Origin: Desulfosporosinus hippei DSM 8344
Lineage (GTDB): Bacteria; Bacillota; Desulfitobacteriia; Desulfitobacteriales; Desulfitobacteriaceae
DNA length: 64,000 nt
Assembly: GCF_900100785.1 (NCBI RefSeq)
Contig: NZ_FNCP01000029.1
Location: forward strand, 1 to 64,000
Direction of reading: 5' to 3'
Shown one piece after another: positions 15,182 to 24,903 of the stretch; position 1 is the first letter of the stretch, and the number at the start of each line of letters is the position of its first letter. The notes beneath the pieces are model-generated. The model did no database searches, was not told the DNA's origin, and saw only the letters and a program-made list of their open reading frames with translations. A program made the translations under genes and the position numbers.

Positions 15182-17569
15182 ATGCAGATTCATAAAGTAG
15201 CGGTAATAGGATCAGGGGTGATGGGAAGCACCATCGCAGCGCACTTGGCCAATGCCGGAATCCCGAGCCTGTTGTTGGATATTGTTCCTTCCAAACTATC
15301 GGCTAAAGAAGAAGCAGCCGGATTGACATTGGAGGATCCCAAGGTACGAAATAGTATCGCAGAAGGTAATAAGACAAAGTTATTAAAAATGAATCCCGCT
15401 CCACTATTAGTCCCAGAATTTGCAGAACGCATTGAAGTTGGTAACCTAAGTGACGATTTAGGTCGCTTAAGCGAAGTAGATTGGGTGATCGAGGTTGTTG
15501 TTGAACGTTTAGATATTAAGGTGGATTTATTCAAGAAAATTGCTGCTATAGTACGCCCGGGAACAATCGTTAGCTCAAATACTTCGGGAATTTCTTTACA
15601 GGCTATGGTAAGTGATTTGCCCGAAAGCTTTACTCGCAATTTCTTAGGAACCCACTTCTTTAACCCACCCCGTTATATGAAACTCTTAGAAATCATTCCC
15701 GGACCAAATACGGATCCGGAAATAATGACCTTTATTTCCGAGTTCGGAGAAAGGGTTCTAGGCAAGGGAGTTGTCATAGCAAAAGATACTCCGAATTTTA
15801 TTGCCAATCGTATTGGTGTTTTTGGTCTCGCTGTTACGCTTCAGGAAATGTTGCGTTCCGGCTTATCCGTGGATGAAGTTGATGCTCTCACCGGCCCTGT
15901 AATGGGACGTCCCAAGAGTGCTTCCTTTAGAACAGTTGACCTCGTCGGCTTAGATACCTTTATCCATACTGCTAACACTGTAGCAGTTGGGGTGCCTGCC
16001 GAAAAAGATAATTTCACCTTACCGGAATTTATGCAAACAATGCTGGCCAATGGTTGGCTTGGAGATAAAACTAAACAAGGCTTTTACAAAAAGTCTAAAG
16101 GGCCTCAAGGTAAAGTGGTTGAAGTTCTTGATCCTCATACCATGACCTATGTTCCCAAGAAAAGTGTTAAATTTGCTTCTTTGGAAAAAGCCAAAGCTGC
16201 AGGTGGTTTAACGGAAAAAATTCGTACCTTAGTGAATGGCAAAGATGCAGGAGCAGAGTTCGCTTGGAATGTCTTAAAGCCGGTTCTGCTTTACGCAGCA
16301 ACCATCTCCAATGACATTGCGGATAATATTTCCGGAATCGACGAAGGCATGCGCTGGGGCTTTAACTGGCAAATGGGTCCTTTTGAAATCTGGGATGCCT
16401 TGGGAGTCAAAACAATTGCTGATCGTGTAATTGCCGAAGGTGGAACCTTGCCGCCTCTGGTAGAAGAGTTGCTGGCAAAAGGGAATGAACGTTTCTATCA
16501 AAAGAGTGAATCCGGAGAAGTCTCCTATTTCCAAGCTGGAGAGTATCACAAAAAAGCCTCAAGTCCTTATGCGATTTCTCTGAAGCAAGCACATAAAGAT
16601 GGCAAGAAAATCTTAGGCAATGCCGGAGCAAGCCTGATTGACCTGGGAGATGGGGTAGCTTGCCTGGAATTCCACTCTCCAAGCAATTCCATAGGTGCGG
16701 ATATTTTGACCATGATTCATAAGTCATTAGAAGAAGTCGATAAAAACTATCTGGGCATGGTTATCGGGAATCAAGGCAAGAATTTCTGCGTAGGTGCTAA
16801 CTTGATGCAGATTCTTCTGGAGGCAGAAGAAGAGAACTGGGATGATCTCGATTACATGGTTCGTCAATTCCAAAATGGCACCATGGCTTTGAAATATGCT
16901 AAAAAACCTGTCGTTGCAGCTCCCTTTGGCATGACCTTGGGCGGAGGATGTGAAGTTTGCTTGCATTCTCATGCTATTCAAGCTTCATCAGAAACTTACA
17001 TGGGCTTAGTTGAAGTTGGGGTTGGCTTAATCCCCGGCGGCGGCGGAACTAAGGAAATGGCTATACGAGCTATGGAAGGTATTCTTCCGGGTATCCAGGC
17101 AGCTCCGGATTATTTCTTTGCCAAACGTTTTGAGATAGTGGCTATGGCTCAGGTTTCAACAAGTGCGGAAAAGGCTCGTCAGCTCGGTTTCTTACGGGCG
17201 GATGATCGTTACAGCATGAATCCGGAGCATGTAATATTGGATGCTAAGGCCAGAGTCATTGACTTAGCCCGCAGCTTCAGACCTAATTTGCCCAAGAAAT
17301 ATAAAGTTGGTGGGCCCGGAGTTCGAGCAACTTTAGAATTGGCTCTGTATGGAATGCGTGAGGGAAATTATATCTCGGAATATGATCAGCACATTGGTAA
17401 GAAAGTAGCTTATGCCATAACCGGCGGAGATCGTCCGGCGGGAATGCTCGTAGATGAACAATATCTCTTAGATATTGAACGTGAAGCCTTTATGAGTTTA
17501 GTGGGCGAACCGAAAACTCAGGATCGTATCCGCCATATGCTCGCCAAAGGCAAGCCATTACGGAATTAG
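15182..17569 (+). CDS. fadN: 3-hydroxyacyl-CoA dehydrogenase / enoyl-CoA hydratase
   Basis: A 795-residue bifunctional beta-oxidation enzyme of the Bacillus FadN type. The NAD-binding domain comes first (VIGSGVMGSTIAAHLANAG), then the dehydrogenase C-terminal domain (GTHFFNPPRYMKLLEI) and a second copy of it, then an enoyl-CoA hydratase domain from about residue 500 (NFCVGANL, FGMTLGGGCEV). This order is the reverse of E. coli FadB. The frame is open from 15149, but AGGAGG at 15170-15175 fits the ATG at 15182. It is 12 bases ahead of fadA, so the two are cotranscribed. Confidence 0.93.
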   Translation: MQIHKVAVIGSGVMGSTIAAHLANAGIPSLLLDIVPSKLSAKEEAAGLTLEDPKVRNSIAEGNKTKLLKMNPAPLLVPEFAERIEVGNLSDDLGRLSEVDWVIEVVVERLDIKVDLFKKIAAIVRPGTIVSSNTSGISLQAMVSDLPESFTRNFLGTHFFNPPRYMKLLEIIPGPNTDPEIMTFISEFGERVLGKGVVIAKDTPNFIANRIGVFGLAVTLQEMLRSGLSVDEVDALTGPVMGRPKSASFRTVDLVGLDTFIHTANTVAVGVPAEKDNFTLPEFMQTMLANGWLGDKTKQGFYKKSKGPQGKVVEVLDPHTMTYVPKKSVKFASLEKAKAAGGLTEKIRTLVNGKDAGAEFAWNVLKPVLLYAATISNDIADNISGIDEGMRWGFNWQMGPFEIWDALGVKTIADRVIAEGGTLPPLVEELLAKGNERFYQKSESGEVSYFQAGEYHKKASSPYAISLKQAHKDGKKILGNAGASLIDLGDGVACLEFHSPSNSIGADILTMIHKSLEEVDKNYLGMVIGNQGKNFCVGANLMQILLEAEEENWDDLDYMVRQFQNGTMALKYAKKPVVAAPFGMTLGGGCEVCLHSHAIQASSETYMGLVEVGVGLIPGGGGTKEMAIRAMEGILPGIQAAPDYFFAKRFEIVAMAQVSTSAEKARQLGFLRADDRYSMNPEHVILDAKARVIDLARSFRPNLPKKYKVGGPGVRATLELALYGMREGNYISEYDQHIGKKVAYAITGGDRPAGMLVDEQYLLDIEREAFMSLVGEPKTQDRIRHMLAKGKPLRN

Positions 17570-17581
17570 GGGGGGAAAAGC

Positions 17582-18739
17582 ATGCAAGAAGCCTTTATTA
17601 TCCAGTCTAAGCGGACTGCTATTGGCAAATCAGGCAAAGGTGGCTTGGCTCAGGTGCGTCCGGATGACTTAGGTGCTTATGTTATACAGGATATTCTTAA
17701 AAGAGTTCCATCACTTAATCCTGCAGAGATTGATGATTGCGTTATAGGTTGCTCCTTTCCTGAGGCAGAGCAGGGAATGAATATGGCCAGAATCATGACA
17801 CTGCGCGCCGGCCTGCCGATTGACGTGGCTGGAGTAACTATCAATCGTTTTTGCTCTTCCGGATTGCAGGCAATTTCCATGGCCGCCGATCGAATTCGCT
17901 TAGGCGAGGCAGAGGCGATGATCGCTGGAGGAGCGGAAAGCATGTCGATGGTTCCAATGGGTGGGGCTAAACCGGCACCGAACCCATACTTGGTTCAGCA
18001 TGCTCCGCAGGCCTATGTGTCAATGGGCATCACCGCTGAGAATGTGGCTATGAAATATGAGATAACTCGTGAGCAACAAGATACCTTTGCTGCTTCAAGT
18101 CATCAAAAAGCTTGGGCAGCTCAAAGCAGCGGGCGTTTTGAGGATGAGATAGTACCGGTTCCACTTCCCATGTATGGAAAACCCGGTGAAAAGTGGTTCG
18201 CAAAAGATGAAGGAATTCGTCCGGAGACCACTCCGGAGTCCCTTGCTAAATTAAGAACAGCCTTTAAAGCAGGAGGTACGGTTACGGCTGGGAACTCGTC
18301 TCAGACCAGTGATGGTGCTGCAATGACTCTGCTTATGTCTGAACAAAAAGTTAAGGCTCTTGATCTAAAACCTGTTGCGGTTTGGCGGGGCTATGCAGTT
18401 GCCGGCGTCGAACCGGAATTGATGGGTATCGGCCCGATCAAGGCTATTCCTAAAGTTTTAAAACAAGTGGGATTGACCTTGGATCAAATCGATTTATTTG
18501 AGCTCAATGAGGCTTTTGCTTCCCAATCCCTGGCGATCCTTAAGACGCTGGAGATAGATCCTGCAAAAGTGAATGTTAATGGTGGAGCTATTGCTTTCGG
18601 ACACCCACTGGGTTGTACCGGTGCTAAGCTTACGGCAACACTCTTAAGCGAAATGACTAAGCGGAAGTTGAAGTATGGCATGGTGACCATGTGTATCGGT
18701 GGCGGTATGGGAGCGGCCGGGATTTTCGAGTTGCTATAG
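17582..18739 (+). CDS. fadA: 3-ketoacyl-CoA thiolase / acetyl-CoA acyltransferase
   Basis: Thiolase of 385 residues performing the last beta-oxidation step, releasing acetyl-CoA. The acylated cysteine lies in [11 protein letters not shown], the catalytic His in [15 protein letters not shown] and the second cysteine in [13 protein letters not shown]. It follows fadN and ends shortly before a repetitive palindromic region. Together with fadN and the acyl-CoA dehydrogenase downstream it completes the beta-oxidation cycle. Confidence 0.93.
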   Translation: MQEAFIIQSKRTAIGKSGKGGLAQVRPDDLGAYVIQDILKRVPSLNPAEIDDCVIGCSFPEAEQGMNMARIMTLRAGLPIDVAGVTINRFCSSGLQAISMAADRIRLGEAEAMIAGGAESMSMVPMGGAKPAPNPYLVQHAPQAYVSMGITAENVAMKYEITREQQDTFAASSHQKAWAAQSSGRFEDEIVPVPLPMYGKPGEKWFAKDEGIRPETTPESLAKLRTAFKAGGTVTAGNSSQTSDGAAMTLLMSEQKVKALDLKPVAVWRGYAVAGVEPELMGIGPIKAIPKVLKQVGLTLDQIDLFELNEAFASQSLAILKTLEIDPAKVNVNGGAIAFGHPLGCTGAKLTATLLSEMTKRKLKYGMVTMCIGGGMGAAGIFELL

Positions 18740-18744
18740 GGGTC

Positions 18745-19196
18745 TGTGAAAGTAAGGTGCAAATTGCCCTGTTCACACACGTTGCGTTCACTGGCTCGTT
18801 GGATGCTGAAGGAATTGCGCCAACCTCTGGGTCGCTCAATGGAGTGAACCTGGGCGCAATTGGGCCTTCAGCATCGGCACTCGCTTTAGCGTGAACTTCA
18901 CTGAAGTGTTCACTGTGCAATTGGCCCCTTAGTTTCTGGCGACGGGGCTGGGAATGTGGGAGTGTGAAAGTAAGGTGCAAATTGCCCTGTTCACACACGT
19001 TGCGTTTCACTGGCTCGTTGGATGCTGAAGGAATTGCGCCCAACCTCTGGGTCGCTCAATGGAGTGAACCTGGGCGCAATTGGGCCTTCAGCATCGGCAC
19101 TCGCTTTAACGTGAACTCCACTAAAGTGTTCACTGTGCAATTGGCCCCTTAGTTTCTGGCGACGGGGCTGGGAACGTGAGGGTGTGAAAGTAAGGG
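18745..19196 (+). repeat. Tandem 218-220-bp repeat containing long inverted repeats
   Basis: Two near-identical direct copies (18745-18962 and 18963-19182) differ at a handful of positions, including 1-base indels; a third copy begins at 19183 but only about 14 bases are recognisable. Each copy can fold on itself. In copy 2, 19021-19042 pairs with 19071-19095 over 22 bp with a 3-base bulge, and an outer pair links TGCAAATTGCCC with GGGGCCAATTGCA. The region is more GC-rich than its surroundings and separates fadA from the acyl-CoA dehydrogenase. I do not recognise a known element; open frames inside it look spurious. Confidence 0.85.
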
Positions 19197-19414
19197 GCGA
19201 GTGGGCTGGGAACCTGGGAAGGACGGTCTGGCTGACTTCGGGGAATTGGGAGCAGGTAAGGGAAGTCCATTTTTATTAAAGCTTAAAGATAGGATACGTG
19301 GTGCGGAGTCGGGAAATTCAGTTAGATGTTGAGGCGTTAAATTAAACGTCTAAACATAAAACATACGAACCTCGAGACTCGAACTTCGAACCCCGATAAT
19401 GAGGAGGATGTTAT

Positions 19415-21187
19415 ATGGAATTAGCATTACGCGGAGGCGGATTTTTACTGACTGAAGTCGCTCCTGATCAAATATTTGTACGTGAGGAGATCAACGAAGA
19501 CCATAAACAACTTAAGAGAATGGCTCATAATTTTATGACCAAAGAAGTTGCTCCTATGATAGAGGATATGGAAGAACAAAAAGATGGCGTTGTTCGAGAG
19601 TTTATGCGTCAAGCAGGGGAATTGGGATTACTGGGGTTAGAAATTCCTGAGGAATTTGAAGGATTATCCTTAGATAAATATGCGACTGTTGTAGTTGGCG
19701 AAGAAGTTCCTCGTGGCGGGGCCTTTGCCGTTGCTTATGCGGCCCATACGGGAATTGGAACTTTACCAATCGTTTATTTTGGTACACCTGAGCAAAAGGC
19801 TAAATATCTTCCCGGGCTTGCTAATGGTTCTAAGGTCGCTGCCTATTGTTTAACTGAACCTGGTTCTGGATCAGATGCCCTAGGTGCCAAAGCTACGGCT
19901 GTTCTTAATCCAGAGGGAACCCACTATATCCTTAATGGTACAAAACAATTTATTACCAATGCCGGTTTTGCAGATGTATTCTTGGTCTACGCTAAAGTAG
20001 ATGGGAAAATGACCAACTTCATTGTCGAACGTGACTATCCTGGTTTTTCTCTGGGACCAGAAGAGCAAAAAATGGGTATTAAAGGATCTTCTACCCGTCA
20101 AGTCATCTTAGAAGATGTGATGGTTCCGGTGGAAAATATCGTTGGTGAACTGGGACGTGGTCATGTCGTAGCTTTTAATATCTTGAATGTTGGCCGCTTT
20201 AAGCTGGCTGCCGGAGCTATCGGAAGTGTCCAAGTGGTTTTAGAGACTGCTTTAAAATATGCTTCTGAGCGTAAACAATTTGGGGTAGCCCTTAATACTT
20301 TTGGGGCAATTCAAAACAAGATTGCTGAAATTGCTACCCGAGCATATATGGCAGAAAGTGTTGTTTACAGAACAGCTGGTTTGATGGAGAGCGGATTCCA
20401 TGATCTTGATCTGACAGGTGACTGCCGTAAGGAAGCCGGCAAGGCCTTAGAAGAGTACGCTATCGAGTGTTCTTTGAACAAGGTGTATGCCTCTGAAGTG
20501 CTGGATTTCGCAGTCGATGAAGGGGTTCAGATTCATGGTGGATACGGATTCATTAAGGAATATCCCATTGAACGTATGTATCGTGATTCTCGTATTAATC
20601 GCCTATTTGAAGGAACCAATGAAATCAACCGCCTGCTTGTACCCGGCACCCTTTTGAAGAGAGCTATGACCGGTGAACTTCCTTTGCTGCAAGCAGCTCA
20701 AGCTGTCAGTAAAGATTTGGTTTCTGTCGGAATGGGCGGAAACGCAGAAGGATTAGAAGCTCTCAACCAAATGACTCAGAAAGCTAAGAAACTTTGCTTA
20801 ATGGCTGCAGGATTAGCAGCACAAAACTTAGGTATGGCTTTAAAAGATAATCAATTTGTCTTAACTGGTATGGCAGAGATGGTCAACCAAGTTTACGCAA
20901 TGGAAAGTGCCGTTCTGCGTGCTCAGAAAGTTCAAACTCTTGATGTTTCCAATGAGCACAAAGTATTTGTTGAGAAGGCCGCTACTTTAGGAGCCTATGC
21001 CGCCTTTAATATTCTTGAAGTGCAAGCTAAAGAAGTTCTTTGTGCCGTGGAGAAGGGGGATTCTCTGAGCACAGTTTTGGCAGGAATGCGTAAGCTTGTT
21101 AAACGGCCGAACGTTGATATGATTGGCATGCGCCAAGAGATTGCTAAATATATTATTGAAAAAGAGGGCTATCCTGTTAACTACTAA
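19415..21187 (+). CDS. fadE: Acyl-CoA dehydrogenase
   Basis: A 590-residue FAD enzyme that introduces the 2,3-double bond in acyl-CoA. AYCLTEPGSGSDA is the flavin/substrate motif, VGRFKLAAGAIG and ASERKQFG follow, and the catalytic Glu lies in RLFEGTNEINR. An extra C-terminal helical domain of about 170 residues makes it long, as in Bacillus FadE (YusJ). Electrons would go to ETF, but no etf genes lie in the window. The start has GAGGAGG seven bases upstream. It probably belongs to the fadR regulon, though I see no palindromic operator directly upstream. Confidence 0.93.
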   Translation: MELALRGGGFLLTEVAPDQIFVREEINEDHKQLKRMAHNFMTKEVAPMIEDMEEQKDGVVREFMRQAGELGLLGLEIPEEFEGLSLDKYATVVVGEEVPRGGAFAVAYAAHTGIGTLPIVYFGTPEQKAKYLPGLANGSKVAAYCLTEPGSGSDALGAKATAVLNPEGTHYILNGTKQFITNAGFADVFLVYAKVDGKMTNFIVERDYPGFSLGPEEQKMGIKGSSTRQVILEDVMVPVENIVGELGRGHVVAFNILNVGRFKLAAGAIGSVQVVLETALKYASERKQFGVALNTFGAIQNKIAEIATRAYMAESVVYRTAGLMESGFHDLDLTGDCRKEAGKALEEYAIECSLNKVYASEVLDFAVDEGVQIHGGYGFIKEYPIERMYRDSRINRLFEGTNEINRLLVPGTLLKRAMTGELPLLQAAQAVSKDLVSVGMGGNAEGLEALNQMTQKAKKLCLMAAGLAAQNLGMALKDNQFVLTGMAEMVNQVYAMESAVLRAQKVQTLDVSNEHKVFVEKAATLGAYAAFNILEVQAKEVLCAVEKGDSLSTVLAGMRKLVKRPNVDMIGMRQEIAKYIIEKEGYPVNY

Positions 21188-21214
21188 TTTTAAAAAATGT
21201 AGTTTAACCTTAGA

Positions 21215-21254
21215 AGAGTACTCTCACTTTTTAACAAAGAAGTGGGAGTACTCT
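21215..21254 (+). terminator. Hairpin after fadE
   Basis: Arms 21215-21229 and 21240-21254 pair over 15 bp with one G-T pair. No strong T-run follows at once, but a second hairpin comes 19 bases later. Confidence 0.6.
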
Positions 21255-21272
21255 CGGGTGTTGTTCCAACAC

Positions 21273-21304
21273 AAAAGGCCATCGTCTGTAGGACATGGCC
21301 TTTT
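21273..21304. terminator. Bidirectional terminator
   Basis: AAAAGGCCAT (21273-21282) and ATGGCCTTTT (21295-21304) form a perfect 10-bp stem with A and T runs at the ends. It lies between fadE and the convergent 54-residue minus-strand gene and can serve both. Confidence 0.7.
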
Positions 21305-21330
21305 AATGTAAATATTTCGTTTTGCTTGGT

Positions 21331-21495
21331 TCAGTTGGAATAGGGCTCAATGGTTTCTTCCGTACATTTATCGCAAAGGACGGATATAGTCTCTCCCTTT
21401 TCCTCACCTTGATAAAATAAGGTTCTGTGGCAACGTTCACAGATTACCCGATACTGATAAGGGTTTTCTTGTAGGGAAGTTAAAGTTGTATTCAT
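21331..21495 (-). CDS. 54-residue small zinc-ribbon-like protein
   Basis: This short minus-strand frame encodes 54 residues with two CxxC pairs, CERCH near residue 19 and CDKC near residue 41, spaced as in a zinc ribbon. A GGAGGA ribosome site lies about ten bases before the ATG and a terminator lies downstream. I do not recognise a family; small single-ribbon proteins of this sort are common in Clostridia and their role is unknown. It is convergent to fadE and divergent from the MBL-fold hydrolase gene. Confidence 0.7.
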   Translation of the reverse strand: MNTTLTSLQENPYQYRVICERCHRTLFYQGEEKGETISVLCDKCTEETIEPYSN

Positions 21496-21621
21496 TGAAT
21501 TAAATCCTCCTAACAGTTCTTCGGTTTTTTAAAACTTAGAGATAGCGTCTGGATACACTTAGATTATGAATCCTTTACTGGTTACTTATTCAATTGTACT
21601 CCAGAATTAAATTAATAACAA

Positions 21622-21635
21622 TGAATGTTCATTCA
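21622..21635. promoter_or_regulatory. Palindrome TGAATG-TT-CATTCA before MBL hydrolase
   Basis: A 14-bp perfect inverted repeat made of the same half-sites as the operator at 14489-14506, but with a 2-base instead of a 6-base spacer. It lies just before the ribosome site of the MBL-fold gene. It may be bound by the same TetR repressor or by a relative; the different spacing makes this uncertain. Confidence 0.45.
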
Positions 21636-21654
21636 CTTTTTGGAGGTTTTTGTT

Positions 21655-22557
21655 ATGATCGATATTAAAGAAGTTGCGGATAATGTGTTTATGTTGAGAA
21701 TTCCTGTTCCGATCAATGTGGATGCTGTTAACTTGTATTTATTTGCCGGAGAAATTCCTACATTATTAGATGCCGGAACTAATACTCCCGAGGTTCTTGA
21801 AGCGGTTCATGCAGGAATGAAGAAGGTTGGGATAAAAAAGCTAGAACAAGTCCTGATTTCCCATTGGCATGTTGATCATGCCGGAGCAGCAAACTCCTTG
21901 GCCCAGGAAGGAGCAAGAGTATTTGCCGGTTCTAGAGATTACCAAGAGTGGACTAGTTTCGTTCAGGGGGAGGCCTTTACCCGACTTAATGAATGGGCAA
22001 CTCGAGAGTGGGGAGTACCGGAAAATGTGTTACCCGGAATGCTTAAGATATCCAAAAGATTACAAACTTTTACTGCCTTGCCTGAGCAAGTGAATTTGCT
22101 CGAACCCTATCAAATAATCCAGGCCGGGGATAGTCTCTTGCAAGTAATACCTACACCAGGTCACACAGCAGGACATCTTTCATTCTACGCTGCTAAAGAC
22201 TCTGTTTTATTTTCTGGGGATATGCTTCTTCCCGATGAGATTCCCTACCCAGGAATATGGGAACAAGAAGGGATTGTAGTAAGCGGGATGCCTAGTTATC
22301 TGGAAAGCCTTAATAGGATAGAAAACTTACCAAGTAGGGGGTATTTGCCGGGACATGGTTTACCCAGCGATAACTTGAAAGCCCGGTGTCAAGAGATTAG
22401 AGGCAAATTGAATAAGCAAATGCTGAGACATAGCCCAGCTGAGTCTGTATATGCCAGTGCTTCAAGTCTGGGTGGTGAAGCAATACATCCGGGTTTACTC
22501 TTCATACAATTGCATTATGTCTATGGTTGGGAGCAACTTAAGAAAAAGGTGGGCTAA
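21655..22557 (+). CDS. MBL-fold metallohydrolase
   Basis: A 300-residue metallo-beta-lactamase-fold hydrolase. The metal motif HxHxDH is ISHWHVDHAG, and further ligands are visible in TPGHTAGHLSFY, FSGDML and YLPGHG. Proteins of this subgroup include thioesterases and glyoxalase II-like enzymes. The frame runs in from 21625, but GGAGG is eight bases before the ATG at 21655. Because of the palindrome upstream, a role in acyl-CoA or fatty-acid metabolism is possible, for example as an acyl-CoA thioesterase (inference only). Confidence 0.85.
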   Translation: MIDIKEVADNVFMLRIPVPINVDAVNLYLFAGEIPTLLDAGTNTPEVLEAVHAGMKKVGIKKLEQVLISHWHVDHAGAANSLAQEGARVFAGSRDYQEWTSFVQGEAFTRLNEWATREWGVPENVLPGMLKISKRLQTFTALPEQVNLLEPYQIIQAGDSLLQVIPTPGHTAGHLSFYAAKDSVLFSGDMLLPDEIPYPGIWEQEGIVVSGMPSYLESLNRIENLPSRGYLPGHGLPSDNLKARCQEIRGKLNKQMLRHSPAESVYASASSLGGEAIHPGLLFIQLHYVYGWEQLKKKVG

Positions 22558-22707
22558 TGTAGCGGACGACAAGGCAAAAATGTTGAGTTCCTTATCTATT
22601 CCCATAGACAAAGAGGTGTTAACGGCGATTAAATATACAAAATATTCATAATTATGATATTATGAATTGTCAGCGAATTGAGTCTATAACTAAGGAGGTA
22701 TTCTGAT

Positions 22708-24000
22708 ATGGAAGCCGTTAGTGAGACGATTGAACGCAAACAGACAATTAGTTTGGTGAAGTATATAAGTCAAACTTTAGTTACAGTGGTTCCTATGGTA
22801 TCCGCTATGGGTCTTATAATTACTTATATTATGAATCTTAATCGGTCAAATTCTATAATTTTGTTTTCGAGTTTTTTAGTATCTGGTATGCTAATCGGGA
22901 TATTCGCCTCATTGAAAAACTATATTCGCTTTCTGAAACCTATCTATTTTATGCAGCAAAAAATTATTCAGGTAGCTCAGGGGGATTTAAGCCAAAGAAT
23001 TAGTTTTTCCCCCAAGAGTGAAGTGGCTGAGTTAGGCAAGGCTTTCAACCACATGATGCTTAACTTTGGAACGATGATTCAGGATATCCGTGAGATGGCT
23101 AAAGCTTGGGTAGTTTCGGCGGAGGAATTATCAGCCAGTTCGGAGGAAGTAACAGCTACCAATAGTGGTGTTGCCGATTATACGACACGCATGGCCAGCG
23201 AGGCTCGAGAACAAGCCCAAACTCAAAACCAGATGAAAGTTATGGTTATCGAACTTGAAAAAGCCGCTCAGATGATTGCTGAAAAGGCTACATCCGTTTC
23301 TTTTGAAGCGGTAAAATCTGAACAGCATTCAGAAGAGGGCTTAGTTAAGCTTTCCCAGATAGTAACGACAATGGCAGAAACCAACCAAACGGTCAACAAA
23401 TCTGTACAGATCATTGAAGAGCTGGCCGAACAATCAAATCGCATCGGTTTGATCACTGAAACCATTGCTCAAGTAGCCCGACAAACTAATCTCTTAGCAC
23501 TTAATGCCGCTATTGAGGCTGCCCGGGCCGGTGAACATGGCAAGGGCTTTGCTGTGGTAGCTGATGAAATCCACAAACTTGCCGAGGATGTAGCCTCATC
23601 AACTCGGGATGTAACAGAGATCACAACCCTAATTCAAAAAAGTATCAACCAGGCAGTTAAAGGGATGATGCTTACAGATTCACAAGTAAAAGATAGTGTA
23701 ATATCAATACGCGAGGCTCAGGAGGCTTTAAGGGTGATTGCCGAGGCGACTAAAGATGTTTCCGGCAATATTTCAGATATTGCTGCTTCCAGCGAGGAAA
23801 TGCTGGGCAGTATGGAGGAAATGAATCGCTATGTTGATAGAGTCAAGGAAGTCTCTGAAGAGTCGGTCAAAAAAGCCGAAACTATTGAGGCTTCAACAAA
23901 GGAAGTTTCAGCATCTATGCATATTGTTGCCACAACTGCCCAATCTCTAGCGCAAAATGCTAATCAGTTGCAAAGTGCCGTTGAGAAATTTAGGGTTTAA
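22708..24000 (+). CDS. Methyl-accepting chemotaxis protein without sensor domain
   Basis: A 430-residue chemoreceptor. Two membrane segments (about 23-45 and 51-68) are joined by only a few residues, so there is no extracellular ligand domain. A HAMP domain follows (about 70-125, [23 protein letters not shown]), then the long methylated coiled coil with the conserved hairpin tip [21 protein letters not shown]. It would signal to CheA/CheW. Sensing must occur in the membrane, by the HAMP, or through a partner. It is a single gene with a strong AAGGAGG site. Confidence 0.92.
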   Translation: MEAVSETIERKQTISLVKYISQTLVTVVPMVSAMGLIITYIMNLNRSNSIILFSSFLVSGMLIGIFASLKNYIRFLKPIYFMQQKIIQVAQGDLSQRISFSPKSEVAELGKAFNHMMLNFGTMIQDIREMAKAWVVSAEELSASSEEVTATNSGVADYTTRMASEAREQAQTQNQMKVMVIELEKAAQMIAEKATSVSFEAVKSEQHSEEGLVKLSQIVTTMAETNQTVNKSVQIIEELAEQSNRIGLITETIAQVARQTNLLALNAAIEAARAGEHGKGFAVVADEIHKLAEDVASSTRDVTEITTLIQKSINQAVKGMMLTDSQVKDSVISIREAQEALRVIAEATKDVSGNISDIAASSEEMLGSMEEMNRYVDRVKEVSEESVKKAETIEASTKEVSASMHIVATTAQSLAQNANQLQSAVEKFRV

Positions 24001-24127
24001 CCGAATACAAGAATAATCAAACCGAAGGTATTAGTAAAGAAAAACGATTATTAAGAAAAAGCCCGATCCATGCATAGAATCAAAGTTATCGACAACAATA
24101 TAAAGCATAAATAAGGAGGTGCTTTAT

Positions 24128-24625
24128 ATGACAATTCAATTTTCACAAAAAGAGAAATCACTTTTAATGGATCAAAAAGAACACGAGGAAGGCTGCGTAG
24201 ACAAATATGCGAAATATGCTAATCAAGCACAAGACGCTGAGTTAAAGCAGTTATTTACTTCATACTCAGCTCAGGAACAAGAACATCTAAACTCTATTAA
24301 TCAGATGCTAGCTGGGCAGATACCTGCTATGGGAGGGCAACAGAAGCAAGGGCAACAGGCTCAGAACCAACAACAAACCGCTGGTGGCAACCAAGGCCAA
24401 ATGTCCCCAACGGTGCAAGGAAATTACAATCAAGAAGATGCAAAACTTTGTAAAGATATGCTGATGACAGAAAAGTATGTATCTAGTGTCTATAATACAG
24501 CAATTTTTGAATTTAGAGATACTAATGTCCGACAAGTGCTGAACCATATTCAAAAGGAAGAGCAGGAACATGGCGAAGGAATATTCCAATACATGCAAAG
24601 CAAAGGTATGTATCAGGTTCAATAG
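24128..24625 (+). CDS. CotF-like spore coat protein
   Basis: A 165-residue protein with two ferritin-like helical segments (KEHEEGCVDKYAKYANQA and DAKLCKDMLMTEKYVSSVYNTA) joined by a Gln/Gly-rich low-complexity linker. The second half is typical of the coat protein F family, found in spores of Bacillus and Clostridia. AAGGAGGT is seven bases ahead of the ATG at 24128; an upstream in-frame start is less likely. It is a monocistronic unit with a terminator. Confidence 0.82.
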   Translation: MTIQFSQKEKSLLMDQKEHEEGCVDKYAKYANQAQDAELKQLFTSYSAQEQEHLNSINQMLAGQIPAMGGQQKQGQQAQNQQQTAGGNQGQMSPTVQGNYNQEDAKLCKDMLMTEKYVSSVYNTAIFEFRDTNVRQVLNHIQKEEQEHGEGIFQYMQSKGMYQVQ

Positions 24626-24680
24626 TTTTATTCACTATTCACTATTCATTATACTGAATAAAGCATAGCTTCTTAAATAA

Positions 24681-24720
24681 TTGGAATGCCGACTTTAAAG
24701 GTCGGTGTTCCAATTTTGTT
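24681..24720 (+). terminator. Terminator of the CotF-like gene
   Basis: Arms 24681-24693 and 24701-24713 pair over 13 positions with two non-Watson-Crick pairs, followed by TTTTGTTTT. Confidence 0.75.
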
Positions 24721-24835
24721 TTAAGTGAAAAAGACCATAGCTTCATATTAATTTTAGCTAATAAAACTGTATTTTGGATTGCCGGGATACGGTATTTATT
24801 TTGTGGTTTTAACCCTATAAGGTCTTTAGAAAGTA

Positions 24836-24863
24836 TTGATAAATAATCGATTTCTGTTATAAT
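24836..24863 (+). promoter_or_regulatory. Sigma-A promoter of the CadC-like regulator
   Basis: TTGATA (24836-24841), a 16-base spacer and a perfect TATAAT (24858-24863) stand just before the operator palindrome. Confidence 0.75.
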
Positions 24864-24864
24864 T

Positions 24865-24888
24865 ACATATGAACATATAATCATATGT
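24865..24888. promoter_or_regulatory. ArsR/SmtB-type operator
   Basis: ACATATGA (24865-24872) and TCATATGT (24881-24888) are perfect 8-bp inverted repeats 8 bases apart, directly after the -10 box. The ATGAACATAT core matches operators of the SmtB/CadC/CzrA type. A bound repressor would block transcription starting here. Confidence 0.75.
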
Positions 24889-24903
24889 AAGGAGGGTACT
24901 GTT

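Noticed and set aside
18657-19152. Open frames within the tandem palindromic repeat
   Set aside because: They are present on both strands because of the palindromes and lack ribosome sites and codon bias.
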